Shown: positions 1-6,572, counted from the first letter of the stretch. The stretch: 6,572 nt of DNA from Actinomycetota bacterium (GCA_019234175.1 JAFALP010000002.1:1-6572), one strand, 5' to 3'. The notes: generated by a model from the letters alone, not told the origin. Numbers and translations are program-made.

Positions 1-14
1 CGTCACCATCTCCC

Positions 15-21
15 AAGGAGG
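15..21 (+). promoter_or_regulatory. Shine-Dalgarno site of the YCII/DGPF gene
   Basis: AAGGAGG lies 6 nt before the ATG at 28. It is the best ribosome binding site in the window and settles the start of the first gene. The promoter must lie upstream, because only 27 bases precede the gene here and they show no convincing -10/-35 pair. Confidence 0.85.
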
Positions 22-27
22 CACGCG

Positions 28-366
28 ATGCAGTACCTGCTCCTCATCAACGACGAAGAGAACGACCGCGACCTGATGCCGGAGTACATGGCGTACACCC
101 AGGCGCTGCAGGCGTCCGGTGCGATGGCCGGCGCCAACCAGCTTCAGCCCGCCCACACGGCCACCACGGTGCGCGTCCGGAACGGCGAGACCCTCGTCAC
201 CGACGGGCCCTTCATCGAGACGAAGGAGTCGCTCGGCGGCTACTACCTCATCGACGTGGACACGCTCGACGAGGCGCTCGAGTGGGCGGCGAAGATCCCG
301 TCCGCCCGCTTCGGCCACATCGAGGTCCGACCGGTCGTGATGCGGCAGGCCGAGGTGGGCGCATAG
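28..366 (+). CDS. YCII/DGPF-domain protein paired with an ECF42 sigma factor
   Basis: This is a 112-residue protein of the YCII-related (DGPF) family, a small ferredoxin-like alpha/beta fold. The N-terminal strand MQYLLLI, the signature DGPF at residues 59-62 followed by ETKESLGGYYLIDV, the helix DEALEWAAKIP and the terminal strand with IEVRPV (98-103) are all present, and the length is typical. ATG at 28 is supported by AAGGAGG. No enzymatic or binding activity is firmly established for the DGPF proteins that accompany sigma factors. The E. coli YciI name comes from a different context, so no catalytic role is claimed. The gene directly precedes and overlaps an ECF42-type sigma gene on the same strand, the usual arrangement for that group, in which the DGPF gene is a common regulon member. 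Transcription is probably shared with the sigma gene. Family assignment is firm; the function in this organism is unknown. Confidence 0.93.
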   Translation: MQYLLLINDEENDRDLMPEYMAYTQALQASGAMAGANQLQPAHTATTVRVRNGETLVTDGPFIETKESLGGYYLIDVDTLDEALEWAAKIPSARFGHIEVRPVVMRQAEVGA

Positions 367-1529
367 AGCGGATCGAGCAGCTCTTCCGGGAGGAGCACGG
401 CCGCGTCCTCGCCAGCCTGATCGGCGTCCTCGGCGACTTCGACCTCGCCGAGGACGCGCTCCAGGACGCGGTCGCGACGGCGCTCGAACGCTGGCCGCGG
501 GACGGCACGCCGGCGAACCCGGCCGGCTGGCTCGTGACGGTGGCGAAGAACCGCGCCGTCGATCGCATCCGCCGTGACCGCACCCTGCAACGCAAGACCG
601 AGCTGCTCGTCGAGCCGGAGACCGAGTCGAGGGAGGACGACGCCATTCCCGACGAGCGACTGAGCCTCGTGTTCGCCTGCTGCCACCCGGCGCTCGGGGT
701 CGAGGCGCAGATCGCGTTGACGCTGCGGTCGCTGGGCGGGCTGGAGACGGGCGAGATCGCGCGCGCCTTTCTCGTGCCGGAGGCGACGATGGCGCAGCGG
801 CTCGTGCGGGCGAAGCGAAAGATCCGCGACGCCGCCATCCCGTTCCGCGTGCCGCGCGACGACCTCCTCCCCGAGCGGCTCGCCGCCGTGCTCCGCGTCG
901 TCTACCTCATCTTCAACGCCGGCTACGGGCCGCCGGTGCGACGAGAGCTCTGCAACGAGGCGATTCGACTCGCTGCGATGCTCGCGCTGCTGATGCCGGA
1001 CGAGTCGGAGGCGCACGGTCTGCACGCCCTCGTGCTCTTCCAGGACGCGCGGCGGGACGCGCGCGTGCAGGACGGCGCACTCGTCCTGCTCGACGACCAG
1101 GACCGCGCGTTGTGGGACGACGCGGAGATCGCGGAGGGACGACGCGCGCTCCAGCGCGCACTGTCATTGCCGAGCCGCGGCCCATACCTCCTGCAGGCGA
1201 GCATCGCGGCCGCGCACAGCGAGGGAACGTCCGACTGGCCGAGCATTGCCGGCCTGTACGCACAGCTCGCAACCGTCGACCCGTCCCCCGTCGTCGCGCT
1301 CAACCACGCCGTCGCCGTGGCGATGGCGGACGGCCCCGATGCCGGCCTCGCGCTGACGGACGGCATCGCCGGCCTGGACGACTATTACCTCTTCCACTCG
1401 GTGCGAGCCGACCTGCTCCGGCGCCTCGAGCGCTCCGCCGAGGCGCGCGACGCGTACGCACGTGCGGTCGCGCTCGCCCCCAGCGACGTGGAGCGCGACT
1501 TCCTCGACGCGCGGCGCAGCTCGCTCTAG
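282..1529 (+). CDS. ECF42-type RNA polymerase sigma factor with C-terminal TPR-like extension
   Basis: Sigma-70 family ECF factor that would direct RNA polymerase to a small regulon. Numbered from GTG 282 (415 aa): sigma region 2 spans about 32-100, with AEDALQDAVATALERW and WLVTVAKNRAVDRIRR. An ECF42-like motif follows (DERLSLVFACCHPAL, 124-138). Region 4 is a helix-turn-helix at about 141-183 (ALTLRSLGGLETGEIARAF and QRLVRAKRKI). The extension (about 187-415) has the RLAAVLRVVYLIFNAGYG motif of the DUF6596-type region and then TPR-like helical repeats ending in AEARDAYARAVALAPS. ECF42 proteins lack a classical anti-sigma factor, and the extension is thought to control activity; none is seen here. 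The start is uncertain. GTG 282 is the only standard start upstream of region 2, preceded by GAGG at 271-274, but it buries 85 nt in the YCII gene and adds 27 Arg/Gly/Pro-rich residues that look like out-of-frame translation. An ATA at 363, overlapping the YCII stop as ATAG and preceded by GAGGTGGG, would give 388 residues beginning at the conserved IERIEQLF. The 3' end shares CTAG with the facing gene. Confidence 0.9.
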   Translation: MGGEDPVRPLRPHRGPTGRDAAGRGGRIERIEQLFREEHGRVLASLIGVLGDFDLAEDALQDAVATALERWPRDGTPANPAGWLVTVAKNRAVDRIRRDRTLQRKTELLVEPETESREDDAIPDERLSLVFACCHPALGVEAQIALTLRSLGGLETGEIARAFLVPEATMAQRLVRAKRKIRDAAIPFRVPRDDLLPERLAAVLRVVYLIFNAGYGPPVRRELCNEAIRLAAMLALLMPDESEAHGLHALVLFQDARRDARVQDGALVLLDDQDRALWDDAEIAEGRRALQRALSLPSRGPYLLQASIAAAHSEGTSDWPSIAGLYAQLATVDPSPVVALNHAVAVAMADGPDAGLALTDGIAGLDDYYLFHSVRADLLRRLERSAEARDAYARAVALAPSDVERDFLDARRSSL

Positions 1530-1535
1530 GCGAGC
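1519..1535. terminator. Short hairpin enclosing the stop codons of two convergent genes
   Basis: Arms GCTCGC (1519-1524) and GCGAGC (1530-1535) are perfect inverted repeats around the loop TCTAG, which contains both facing TAG stops. Two more pairs (C1517-G1536 and G1516-C1537) form if A1518 is bulged. There is no T-tract on either side, so this is at best a weak, L-shaped or bidirectional terminator. A chance hairpin in GC-rich DNA cannot be excluded. Confidence 0.35.
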
Positions 1536-1960
1536 GCCAGGTCGACGGCCTCCTGCGCGGAGTCGGCGCGCAGCGCGCCGTCCACCTCCCACCCGGGCTC
1601 GAGGATGACGACCGGGCGGCCGAGGGTGAGCGCGAGCCCGATCTCGGCGAGCGTCCCGTACCGGCCGCCGACGGCGATGACCGCGTCACCGGACGCGACG
1701 ACGGCGAGATTCCGCGCATGGCCGATGCCGGTGACGACGACATGGTCGACCCACGCGTTCGCGCGCTCCCGGCTCTCGCCGGGGAGGATGCCGATGGTCG
1801 TCCCGCCGGCCGCCTTCGCGCCGCGCGACGCCGCCGCCATCACCTCGCCGAGCCCGCCGGTGACGACGGTGGCGCCGCGCTCGGCGAGCAGCCGGCCGAC
1901 CTCCTCCGCCGCCTCCTCGTACTCGGCGCCGCTCCCGATCACCGCCACCTGCACGGTCAC
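1526..1960 (-). CDS. SLOG/LOG-like Rossmann-fold protein (TIGR00725-like)
   Basis: This 144-residue protein has a single Rossmann-like SLOG domain. It opens with a beta strand and glycine turn (VQVAVIGSG, 3-11), then helix EEAAEEVGRLLAERG and strand TVVTGGLGEVMAAASRGA (31-48). GIGHARN falls at 78-84 and the nucleotide-loop signature VGGRYGTLAEIGLAL at 97-111. The last corresponds to the GGxGTxxE motif of the LOG/lysine-decarboxylase-like superfamily; the Glu is kept and the first Pro of LOG's PGGxGT is replaced. The family binds nucleotides or nucleotide-derived ligands. Short proteins of this type are usually annotated TIGR00725 and have no settled reaction. It is shorter than true LOG cytokinin-activating phosphoribohydrolases, so that activity is not claimed. 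The GTG start at 1960 overlaps the ligD stop as GTGA, with no Shine-Dalgarno site, which suggests translational coupling. GTG 1954 is an alternative start two codons later. Its stop shares CTAG with the convergent sigma gene. Confidence 0.85.
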   Translation of the reverse strand: MTVQVAVIGSGAEYEEAAEEVGRLLAERGATVVTGGLGEVMAAASRGAKAAGGTTIGILPGESRERANAWVDHVVVTGIGHARNLAVVASGDAVIAVGGRYGTLAEIGLALTLGRPVVILEPGWEVDGALRADSAQEAVDLALA

Positions 1961-4233
1961 GGCGTGCGCAGGCGCTGCTTCGTGGTCAGGAGGGCCGCGA
2001 ACAGGTCGCCCATCGTGCGCACGCGATCGAGCACGACCTCCATCGTGAACGAGGTCGCATCGAGCTTCTCGTTCACCTCGTCCCAGCGCAGCGGCGTCGA
2101 CACGGGCGCGCCGGCGCGCGGCCGGACCGAGTAGACGGAGGCGACCGTCTTGCCCTCGCCGTTCTGGTTCGCGTCGATGAGGACACCGCGCCGCTTCGAC
2201 TTCGCCCACTCCGTCGTCGCCAGGCCGCGATTCGTCCTTGCGATCGCACCCGCGACGATCTCGCAGAACCGCCGCGTGTCGTCGTACGTGTACCGCCGCT
2301 CGACCGGGACGAGCACGTGCATGCCGTCGGCGCTCGACGTCTTCGGAAAGGAGGCGAGGCCGAGCGCGTCGAGCGCCTCCTTCACGAGCAGCGCCACCTG
2401 CACCGCTTCCACGAACCCGACGTCCGGCGAGGGATCGAGGTCGAAGAGCACCCAGTCGGGGCGGTCGAGACGGTCGACGCGGGAGTACCACGTGTTCATG
2501 TCGATGCAGCCCATGTTCACCATCCAGAGGAGCGCGTCTTCCTCGTTCACGATCGGCGCCGAGATCGTCCGCTGCTTCCGCGGCGCGTCGCGCGTGTGCA
2601 CGTCGACCTGCAGCCGCGGGATCCACTCGGGCATGTGCGAGGGCGCGTCCTTCTGGAAGAACGCCTTGCCGAAGGCGCCGTCCGGGTAGCGGCGCATCGT
2701 GAAGGGCCGCTCGCGCAGGTGCGGGACGAGCACGGGCGCGACCGCGCGGTAGTACTCGATCAGGTCGCCCTTCGTGATCTTCTCGTCCGGCCAGAAGATC
2801 TTGTCGAGGTTGGAGAACTGCACGCGCGACGGCTTCTCGGCGCGCACCTCCGGCGCCGCCTTGTCGTCGCGCAGGCCGAGATAGACGGGCGCGCGGAGGT
2901 GGCCGTCGTGCGTCCACTCGGCGAACTTCACCTCGGCGACGATCTTCGGCCGCACCCACACCACGTCGGCCGCGCGCACCTTCGCCATCTTCGGCACGAC
3001 CTCGAGCGGCGACTTGGCGGCGCACAGCGGCTCCAGCGCGTCGAGCAGCTCCGCGATCGTCTTCTCCGTGAAGCCGGTGCCGACGTTGCCGACCCAGCGC
3101 AGCGTCCCGGCCTCGTTCACGGCGAGGACGAGCGAGCCGAAGCTGCGCGCACGCCGGCCTTCGCCCTTCGTGTAGCCGACGACGACGAACTCCTGCTCGC
3201 CGTGCGTCTTGATCTTCAGCCAGTCGCGCGTCCGCCGCCCTTCCGCATACCGCGACGAGCCGCGCTTCGCCATCACGCCTTCGAGGTGCTGCTCCTGCGC
3301 GGCGGCGAACAGGGCATCGCCGTCGTCGAACGGAACCGAGATCTTCACGGTCGTGTCGCGCGGGTCGAGCAGCCCGTCGAGGAGCGTTCGCCGCTCCGTC
3401 AGCGGCTGGTCGGTGACCGTGCGGCCGTCGAGCTCGAGGACGTCGAAGACCTCGTACACGATCGGCGTGTCGGGCCGGCCCCGCTGCATGAGCGAGAAGC
3501 TCGGCCGACCCTGGTCGTCGAGCGCGCACACCTCGCCGTCGACGACGCAGTTCGGGCTGCGCGCCGCGTGCTCGAGCGCGCGCGCGACGCCTGCGAAGCG
3601 CTCGGTGAGATCGTTGCCGTTCCGGCTCAGGAGCTTGGCCGTGCCGTGGCGGACGTACCCGAGCGCGCGGTATCCGTCCCACTTGACCTCGAAGCTCCAG
3701 TCGTCGCCGTGCGGGATCGCGTCGGTGAGCGTGGCGAGCATCGCCTTGTAGTCGTTCCGTCCCGCGGGCGCGTCGGCGTCGTCGCGCTTGCGGACCATGA
3801 GCCAGTTCTGCTCCTTGCCGTCGAGATGCGCGGGGATGAGCGTCCACGTTCCCTGCAGCCGTTCCCCGTGGAGGCGCACCGTGAGACCGCCGTCCTTCTT
3901 CTCCTCGACCAGGTCGTACGTGCCGCGATCCCAGATCTCGACCGTCCCCGCGCCGTACTGCCCCTTCGGGATCTCGCCCTGGAAGCTGCCGTAGTCGAGC
4001 GGGTGATCCTCGACGTGGACGGCGAGCGCGCGCACGCCCGGCTCGAGCGGGATCCCCTTCGGCACCGCCCACGAGGCGAGGACGCCGTCGCGCTCGAGCC
4101 GGAAGTCGTAGTGGAGGCGGCGGGCGTCGTGCCGCTGGATGACGAAGACCGGCGCTCCGTCGTGGCCGCTTCCGGTGAACGGCTCCTTCGTCTTCTTCGG
4201 ATCGCGCTTCCGGCGGTACTCGTCCAGGCTCAC
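1957..4233 (-). CDS. ligD: Multifunctional NHEJ DNA ligase LigD (PE-LIG-POL)
   Basis: ATP-dependent DNA ligase D, 758 residues, which processes, fills and seals double-strand breaks with Ku. The modules run phosphoesterase, ligase, polymerase, as in Pseudomonas LigD and unlike mycobacterial POL-PE-LIG. The PE module (about 1-150) keeps its expected active-site residues H35, H41, D43, R45, H77 and Y81 (motifs HDARRLHYDFRLE and HVEDHPLDYG). The LIG module (about 165-465) has the adenylation Lys K184 in EVKWDGYR, VVDGEV (230-235), EGVMAKR (318-324) and LKIK (339-342), followed by an OB-fold region. The POL module (about 470-758, AEP primase-like) has FSNLDKIFWP, the metal-binding pair D598/D600 in FDLDPSP, SSADGMHV (633-640) and D687 in LIDANQNGEGKT. 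All three modules look catalytically intact. The motif SSADGMH departs slightly from the common TSGGKGLH form. The GTG start at 4233 is the only usable one, since an in-frame TAG lies 12 nt upstream. No Shine-Dalgarno site is visible. No Ku gene is present in the window. The downstream SLOG-like gene overlaps it by 4 nt. Confidence 0.96.
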   Translation of the reverse strand: MSLDEYRRKRDPKKTKEPFTGSGHDGAPVFVIQRHDARRLHYDFRLERDGVLASWAVPKGIPLEPGVRALAVHVEDHPLDYGSFQGEIPKGQYGAGTVEIWDRGTYDLVEEKKDGGLTVRLHGERLQGTWTLIPAHLDGKEQNWLMVRKRDDADAPAGRNDYKAMLATLTDAIPHGDDWSFEVKWDGYRALGYVRHGTAKLLSRNGNDLTERFAGVARALEHAARSPNCVVDGEVCALDDQGRPSFSLMQRGRPDTPIVYEVFDVLELDGRTVTDQPLTERRTLLDGLLDPRDTTVKISVPFDDGDALFAAAQEQHLEGVMAKRGSSRYAEGRRTRDWLKIKTHGEQEFVVVGYTKGEGRRARSFGSLVLAVNEAGTLRWVGNVGTGFTEKTIAELLDALEPLCAAKSPLEVVPKMAKVRAADVVWVRPKIVAEVKFAEWTHDGHLRAPVYLGLRDDKAAPEVRAEKPSRVQFSNLDKIFWPDEKITKGDLIEYYRAVAPVLVPHLRERPFTMRRYPDGAFGKAFFQKDAPSHMPEWIPRLQVDVHTRDAPRKQRTISAPIVNEEDALLWMVNMGCIDMNTWYSRVDRLDRPDWVLFDLDPSPDVGFVEAVQVALLVKEALDALGLASFPKTSSADGMHVLVPVERRYTYDDTRRFCEIVAGAIARTNRGLATTEWAKSKRRGVLIDANQNGEGKTVASVYSVRPRAGAPVSTPLRWDEVNEKLDATSFTMEVVLDRVRTMGDLFAALLTTKQRLRTP

Positions 4234-4239
4234 GACGCT

Positions 4240-4245
4240 GTTCTA
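4240..4245 (-). promoter_or_regulatory. Possible -10 element of a leaderless ligD transcript
   Basis: On the - strand TAGAAC is followed by 6 nt and then the GTG start of ligD. This spacing would place transcription initiation at or near the start codon and would explain the missing Shine-Dalgarno site. The final base is C rather than the usual T, and no -35 hexamer is evident 17 bp upstream, so support is weak. Confidence 0.22.
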
Positions 4246-4323
4246 CCAACGCCGAGGTTTTGCGCCTGCGGGCCCGGAAAAAGACGGGGGGACACACTTC
4301 TCCACCCAGCGGGGGGTCGAATG

Positions 4324-4351
4324 CTCGGGGCCGGGTTTTCCCGGCCCCGAG
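4324..4351. terminator. Perfect 12-bp inverted repeat with TTTT loop, likely terminator of accDA
   Basis: Arms CTCGGGGCCGGG (4324-4335) and CCCGGCCCCGAG (4340-4351) are exact reverse complements around TTTT (4336-4339). A weaker outer CGAA/TTCG pairing (4318-4321 with 4357-4360) may extend the structure. It lies 93 nt after the accA stop and 90 nt before the ligD start, a sensible place to end the accDA transcript. Neither side has a proper T-tract, so termination would be of the U-poor type known in high-GC bacteria. It could instead be an mRNA-stabilising stem or protein-binding palindrome. Confidence 0.6.
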
Positions 4352-4386
4352 TCGTGTTCGTATGCCTTTCGACTGGGGTTCCTCGC

Positions 4387-4416
4387 CGGGGATAAGCCTG
4401 TGGACGGTGTGGATAG
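4387..4416 (-). promoter_or_regulatory. Cluster of DnaA-box-like 9-mers
   Basis: Read on the - strand, CTATCCACA (4416-4408, one mismatch to TTATCCACA) abuts CCGTCCACA (4407-4399, two mismatches to TTGTCCACA). After GGC comes TTATCCCCG (4395-4387, two mismatches to TTATCCACA). All three have the same orientation within 30 bp. This resembles a small DnaA-binding cluster. No dnaA, dnaN or AT-rich unwinding region is present, so it is not called an origin. A chance match is possible. Confidence 0.3.
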
Positions 4417-4444
4417 GCCTCCGGCGAACCTGCCGAAACCTGCC

Positions 4445-5379
<935 letters not shown>

Positions 5380-5380
<1 letters not shown>

Positions 5381-6207
5381 CAGCCGAACACCCGTAGCAG
5401 GCGGCCGAGCGTGGGACGGATCTGCGGCCGCTCGAGGATGGCGTCGAGATGACCGAAGCGGAGGTTCTGCTCGGCGAGGCCGAAGTCCTCGGGGAGCTTC
5501 TCGCGCGTCGTCTGCTCGACGACGCGAGGCCCCGTGAAGGCGATGAGCGCTCCCGGCTCTGCCAGGAGGACGTCGCCGAGGCTGGCAAAGCTCGCGAGCA
5601 CGCCGGCGGTGGTGGGATGCGCCATGACGACGATCATCGCCTGCCCGGCGTCGTGCAGGTCCTCGACGGCGCACACCGTCTTCGGCAGCTGCATGAGCGA
5701 GAGGATCCCCTCCTGCATGCGCGCGCCGCCGGAGCTCGTGACGGTGATCAGCGGGACGCCGCGCTCGGCGGCCGAGTCACACGCGCGCGAGAACTTCTCG
5801 CCCACGACGCTCCCCATCGAGCCGCCCATGAAGGCGAAGTCCATGACGGCGAGCTCGCAGCCGCGGCCTTCGATGGCGCCCTGCCCGATGACGATCGCGT
5901 CGGCGAGGCCGGTGGACATCTCCGCCTCGGCCAGACGCTCCGTGTAGGGACGCAGGTCGAAGAAGCCGAGCGGGTCCTCGGAGTGGAGATCGGCCGACTC
6001 CTCGTAGAAGCTGCCCTCGTCCACGAGCGACGTGATGCGCGCGTGCGCCCGCATGGGGAAATGGTGACCGCACTGGGCGCAGACCCACTGCGCCCGCTCG
6101 AGCTCGTCGTCCCGGTAGTGCGAATGGCACTCGGGACAGGTGTTCGGGTGCTTGGGCGGGGGCGCCGGCTTGTCGTCGGTCTCGATCGAGACGTCGATCT
6201 TGGACAC
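5380..6207 (-). CDS. accD: Acetyl-CoA carboxylase carboxyltransferase subunit beta
   Basis: This is the zinc-binding beta subunit of the acetyl-CoA carboxylase carboxyltransferase, the partner of AccA in the alpha2beta2 enzyme. It has 275 residues, slightly shorter than the roughly 300 of E. coli. A four-cysteine zinc ribbon is seen at C24, C27, C43 and C46 (CPEC and CAQC). The carboxyltransferase domain follows, with FMGGSMGSVVGEKFSRA (126-142), the oxyanion-forming SSGGARMQEG (158-167), HPTTAGVLASFASLGD (197-212) and GPRVVEQTTREKLPEDF (226-242). The GTG start at 6207 is fixed by an in-frame TAA 12 nt upstream. No Shine-Dalgarno site precedes it. The stop overlaps the accA ATG as TGATG, which supports equimolar coupled synthesis. 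An arginase-family gene ends 42 bp upstream on the same strand, so read-through from it is possible. The discrete AccD/AccA form differs from the fused acyl-CoA carboxylase beta chains common in Streptomyces and mycobacteria. Confidence 0.96.
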
Positions 6208-6213
6208 GTTGCA

Positions 6214-6219
6214 AGCTTA
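6214..6219 (-). promoter_or_regulatory. Possible -10 element for a leaderless accD transcript
   Basis: On the - strand TAAGCT fits the TANNNT form of a -10 element. It is followed by exactly 6 nt and then the accD GTG at 6207. With no Shine-Dalgarno site between, this spacing is what leaderless mRNAs show. No clear -35 hexamer is seen upstream. The 42-bp gap to the preceding gene leaves room for a promoter but does not rule out co-transcription. Confidence 0.35.
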
Positions 6220-6249
6220 GACCGGCCTCGACGGCGACCGGTTGCGGGG

Positions 6250-6572
6250 TCAGAGGCCGAGTACGGCACAGAGCCGCTCGAGCGGCTCGACGTTGGCCGG
6301 ATCCGGCGCGAGGCCGCTGAACCCGGCCCCGGCCACTCGCCCGCGGAGGCTCGCCAGCACCGTTTCGGCGTCGGCGAGGCGCATTCCGTCCGGCTCCGGC
6401 ATGAAGACCGTCATCTCGCTCGCATCGAGGACGTCGCAGTCGAAGGCGACGTACACGGCATCCACCTGTGCGAGCACGCGGGGGACGCCGTCGTCGATGC
6501 CGGCCGCGCGGATGAACTCCACCTCGGGCGGGTCGAGGTTGCGCGTCCCGACGAGCGCGACGTCGCTCGCGT
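6250..6572 (-). CDS. Arginase/agmatinase-family ureohydrolase, C-terminal part
   Basis: This is the C-terminal ~106 residues of a manganese-dependent ureohydrolase-family enzyme (arginase, agmatinase, formiminoglutamase or similar). The start lies outside the window. The frame reads off the edge, with ALVGTRNLDPPE close to it. It then has VYVAFDCDVLDASE, which matches the family's SxDxDxxDP metal-binding strand and keeps both metal-ligand Asp residues (FDCD). MPEPDGM follows, corresponding to the family TPEPGG(L/M) loop, then the helix RLADAETVLASL and a C-terminal stretch with GLAPDPANVEPLERL. Deviations are Ala instead of Pro after VLD and Asp for the first Gly of PEPGG. The substrate cannot be told from this part, because the N-terminal metal ligands and specificity loop are missing. 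It may share an mRNA with accD, 42 bp downstream, though no functional link to fatty-acid synthesis is evident. Confidence 0.85.
   Translation of the reverse strand, partial: ASDVALVGTRNLDPPEVEFIRAAGIDDGVPRVLAQVDAVYVAFDCDVLDASEMTVFMPEPDGMRLADAETVLASLRGRVAGAGFSGLAPDPANVEPLERLCAVLGL

Larger units (their letters stand above)
4234..4444. other. Structured intergenic region between accA and ligD
   Basis: This 211-bp gap is the only sizeable non-coding stretch. On the - strand it runs from the accA stop to the ligD start. In that order it contains a short direct repeat just after accA (ACCTGCC on the + strand at 4428-4434 and 4438-4444), DnaA-box-like 9-mers (4387-4416), a perfect hairpin (4324-4351), two G-runs (4286-4291 and 4311-4316) and the ligD upstream region. 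The G-runs and the stem make it locally very G-rich on the + strand. I see no gene, tRNA or known riboswitch in it. Short ORFs crossing it are arginine/proline-rich shadows. Confidence 0.7.

Noticed and set aside
1112..2134. 340-codon + strand frame spanning the sigma gene end and the SLOG-like gene
   Set aside because: The translation is Arg/Ala/Gly-rich with no domain, and it crosses two well-supported genes in other frames.
1961..4297. Open frame running upstream from the SLOG-like gene through all of ligD, as if encoding a 923-residue fusion
   Set aside because: The part before about 1960 is low-complexity Arg/Ala/Pro sequence out of frame with LigD. Only the last 144 residues match a protein family.
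2317..4395. Long open frame of 692 codons on the + strand, antisense to ligD
   Set aside because: The translation is rich in Arg, Val and His with no recognisable domain. The opposite strand encodes a full LigD with intact motifs. Long antisense frames are expected from GC-rich codon bias.
4361..4400. GGGGTTCCTCGCC stretch, considered as the T-arm of a tRNA
   Set aside because: No acceptor stem, anticodon arm or CCA end can be folded around it.
5381..5674. N-terminal extension of AccA in the same open frame
   Set aside because: It lies entirely inside accD in another frame, is Arg-rich, and the ATG at 5380 gives the normal AccA N-terminus and a TGATG overlap.
6221..6249. ACCGG/CCGGT-type short inverted repeats between the arginase-like gene and accD, considered as a terminator
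   Set aside because: The arms are only 4-5 bp, have no T-tract, and are common by chance at this GC content.

Overview
The window is strongly GC-rich (roughly 70% by eye) and almost fully coding. Starts are often GTG, Shine-Dalgarno sites are sparse and genes are tightly packed. This suggests a high-GC soil bacterium, most plausibly an actinobacterium outside Streptomyces/Mycobacterium (a Thermoleophilia-like lineage would fit). It carries separate AccD (zinc ribbon) and AccA subunits and a LigD in PE-LIG-POL order. The taxonomic call is inference only.

Layout. The + strand (28-1529) holds a two-gene unit: a YCII/DGPF-domain protein followed by an ECF42-type sigma factor with a long C-terminal extension. 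This pairing is a known signature of the ECF42 group. The unit converges on a - strand pair, and the two facing stop codons share one CTAG tetranucleotide (1526-1529). That - strand pair is ligD (1957-4233), encoding a complete three-module NHEJ-type DNA ligase, followed by a small SLOG/LOG-like Rossmann protein (1526-1960) whose start overlaps the ligD stop as GTGA. Upstream of ligD is a 211-bp gap (4234-4444), the only sizeable non-coding stretch. It contains a perfect 12-bp-stem hairpin with a TTTT loop and a cluster of DnaA-box-like 9-mers. Further upstream, also on the - strand, are accD (5380-6207) and accA (4445-5380), joined by a TGATG stop/start overlap. The 3' end of an arginase/agmatinase-family gene (6250 to beyond 6572) lies 42 bp before accD.

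How the genes work together. AccD and AccA form the carboxyltransferase half of acetyl-CoA carboxylase, the first committed step of fatty-acid synthesis. LigD supplies end-processing, gap-filling and sealing for double-strand break repair, but no Ku gene is visible here. The SLOG-like protein is translationally coupled to LigD, which hints at a nucleotide-linked function, but this is unproven. The ECF42/DGPF pair is a regulatory module whose signal is unknown.

I see no mobile element, CRISPR array, RNA gene or defence island. The genes belong to recognisable families. The less ordinary points are the sigma-factor start (possible ATA codon), the CTAG double stop inside a hairpin, the LigD-SLOG coupling, and the structured accA-ligD intergenic region.
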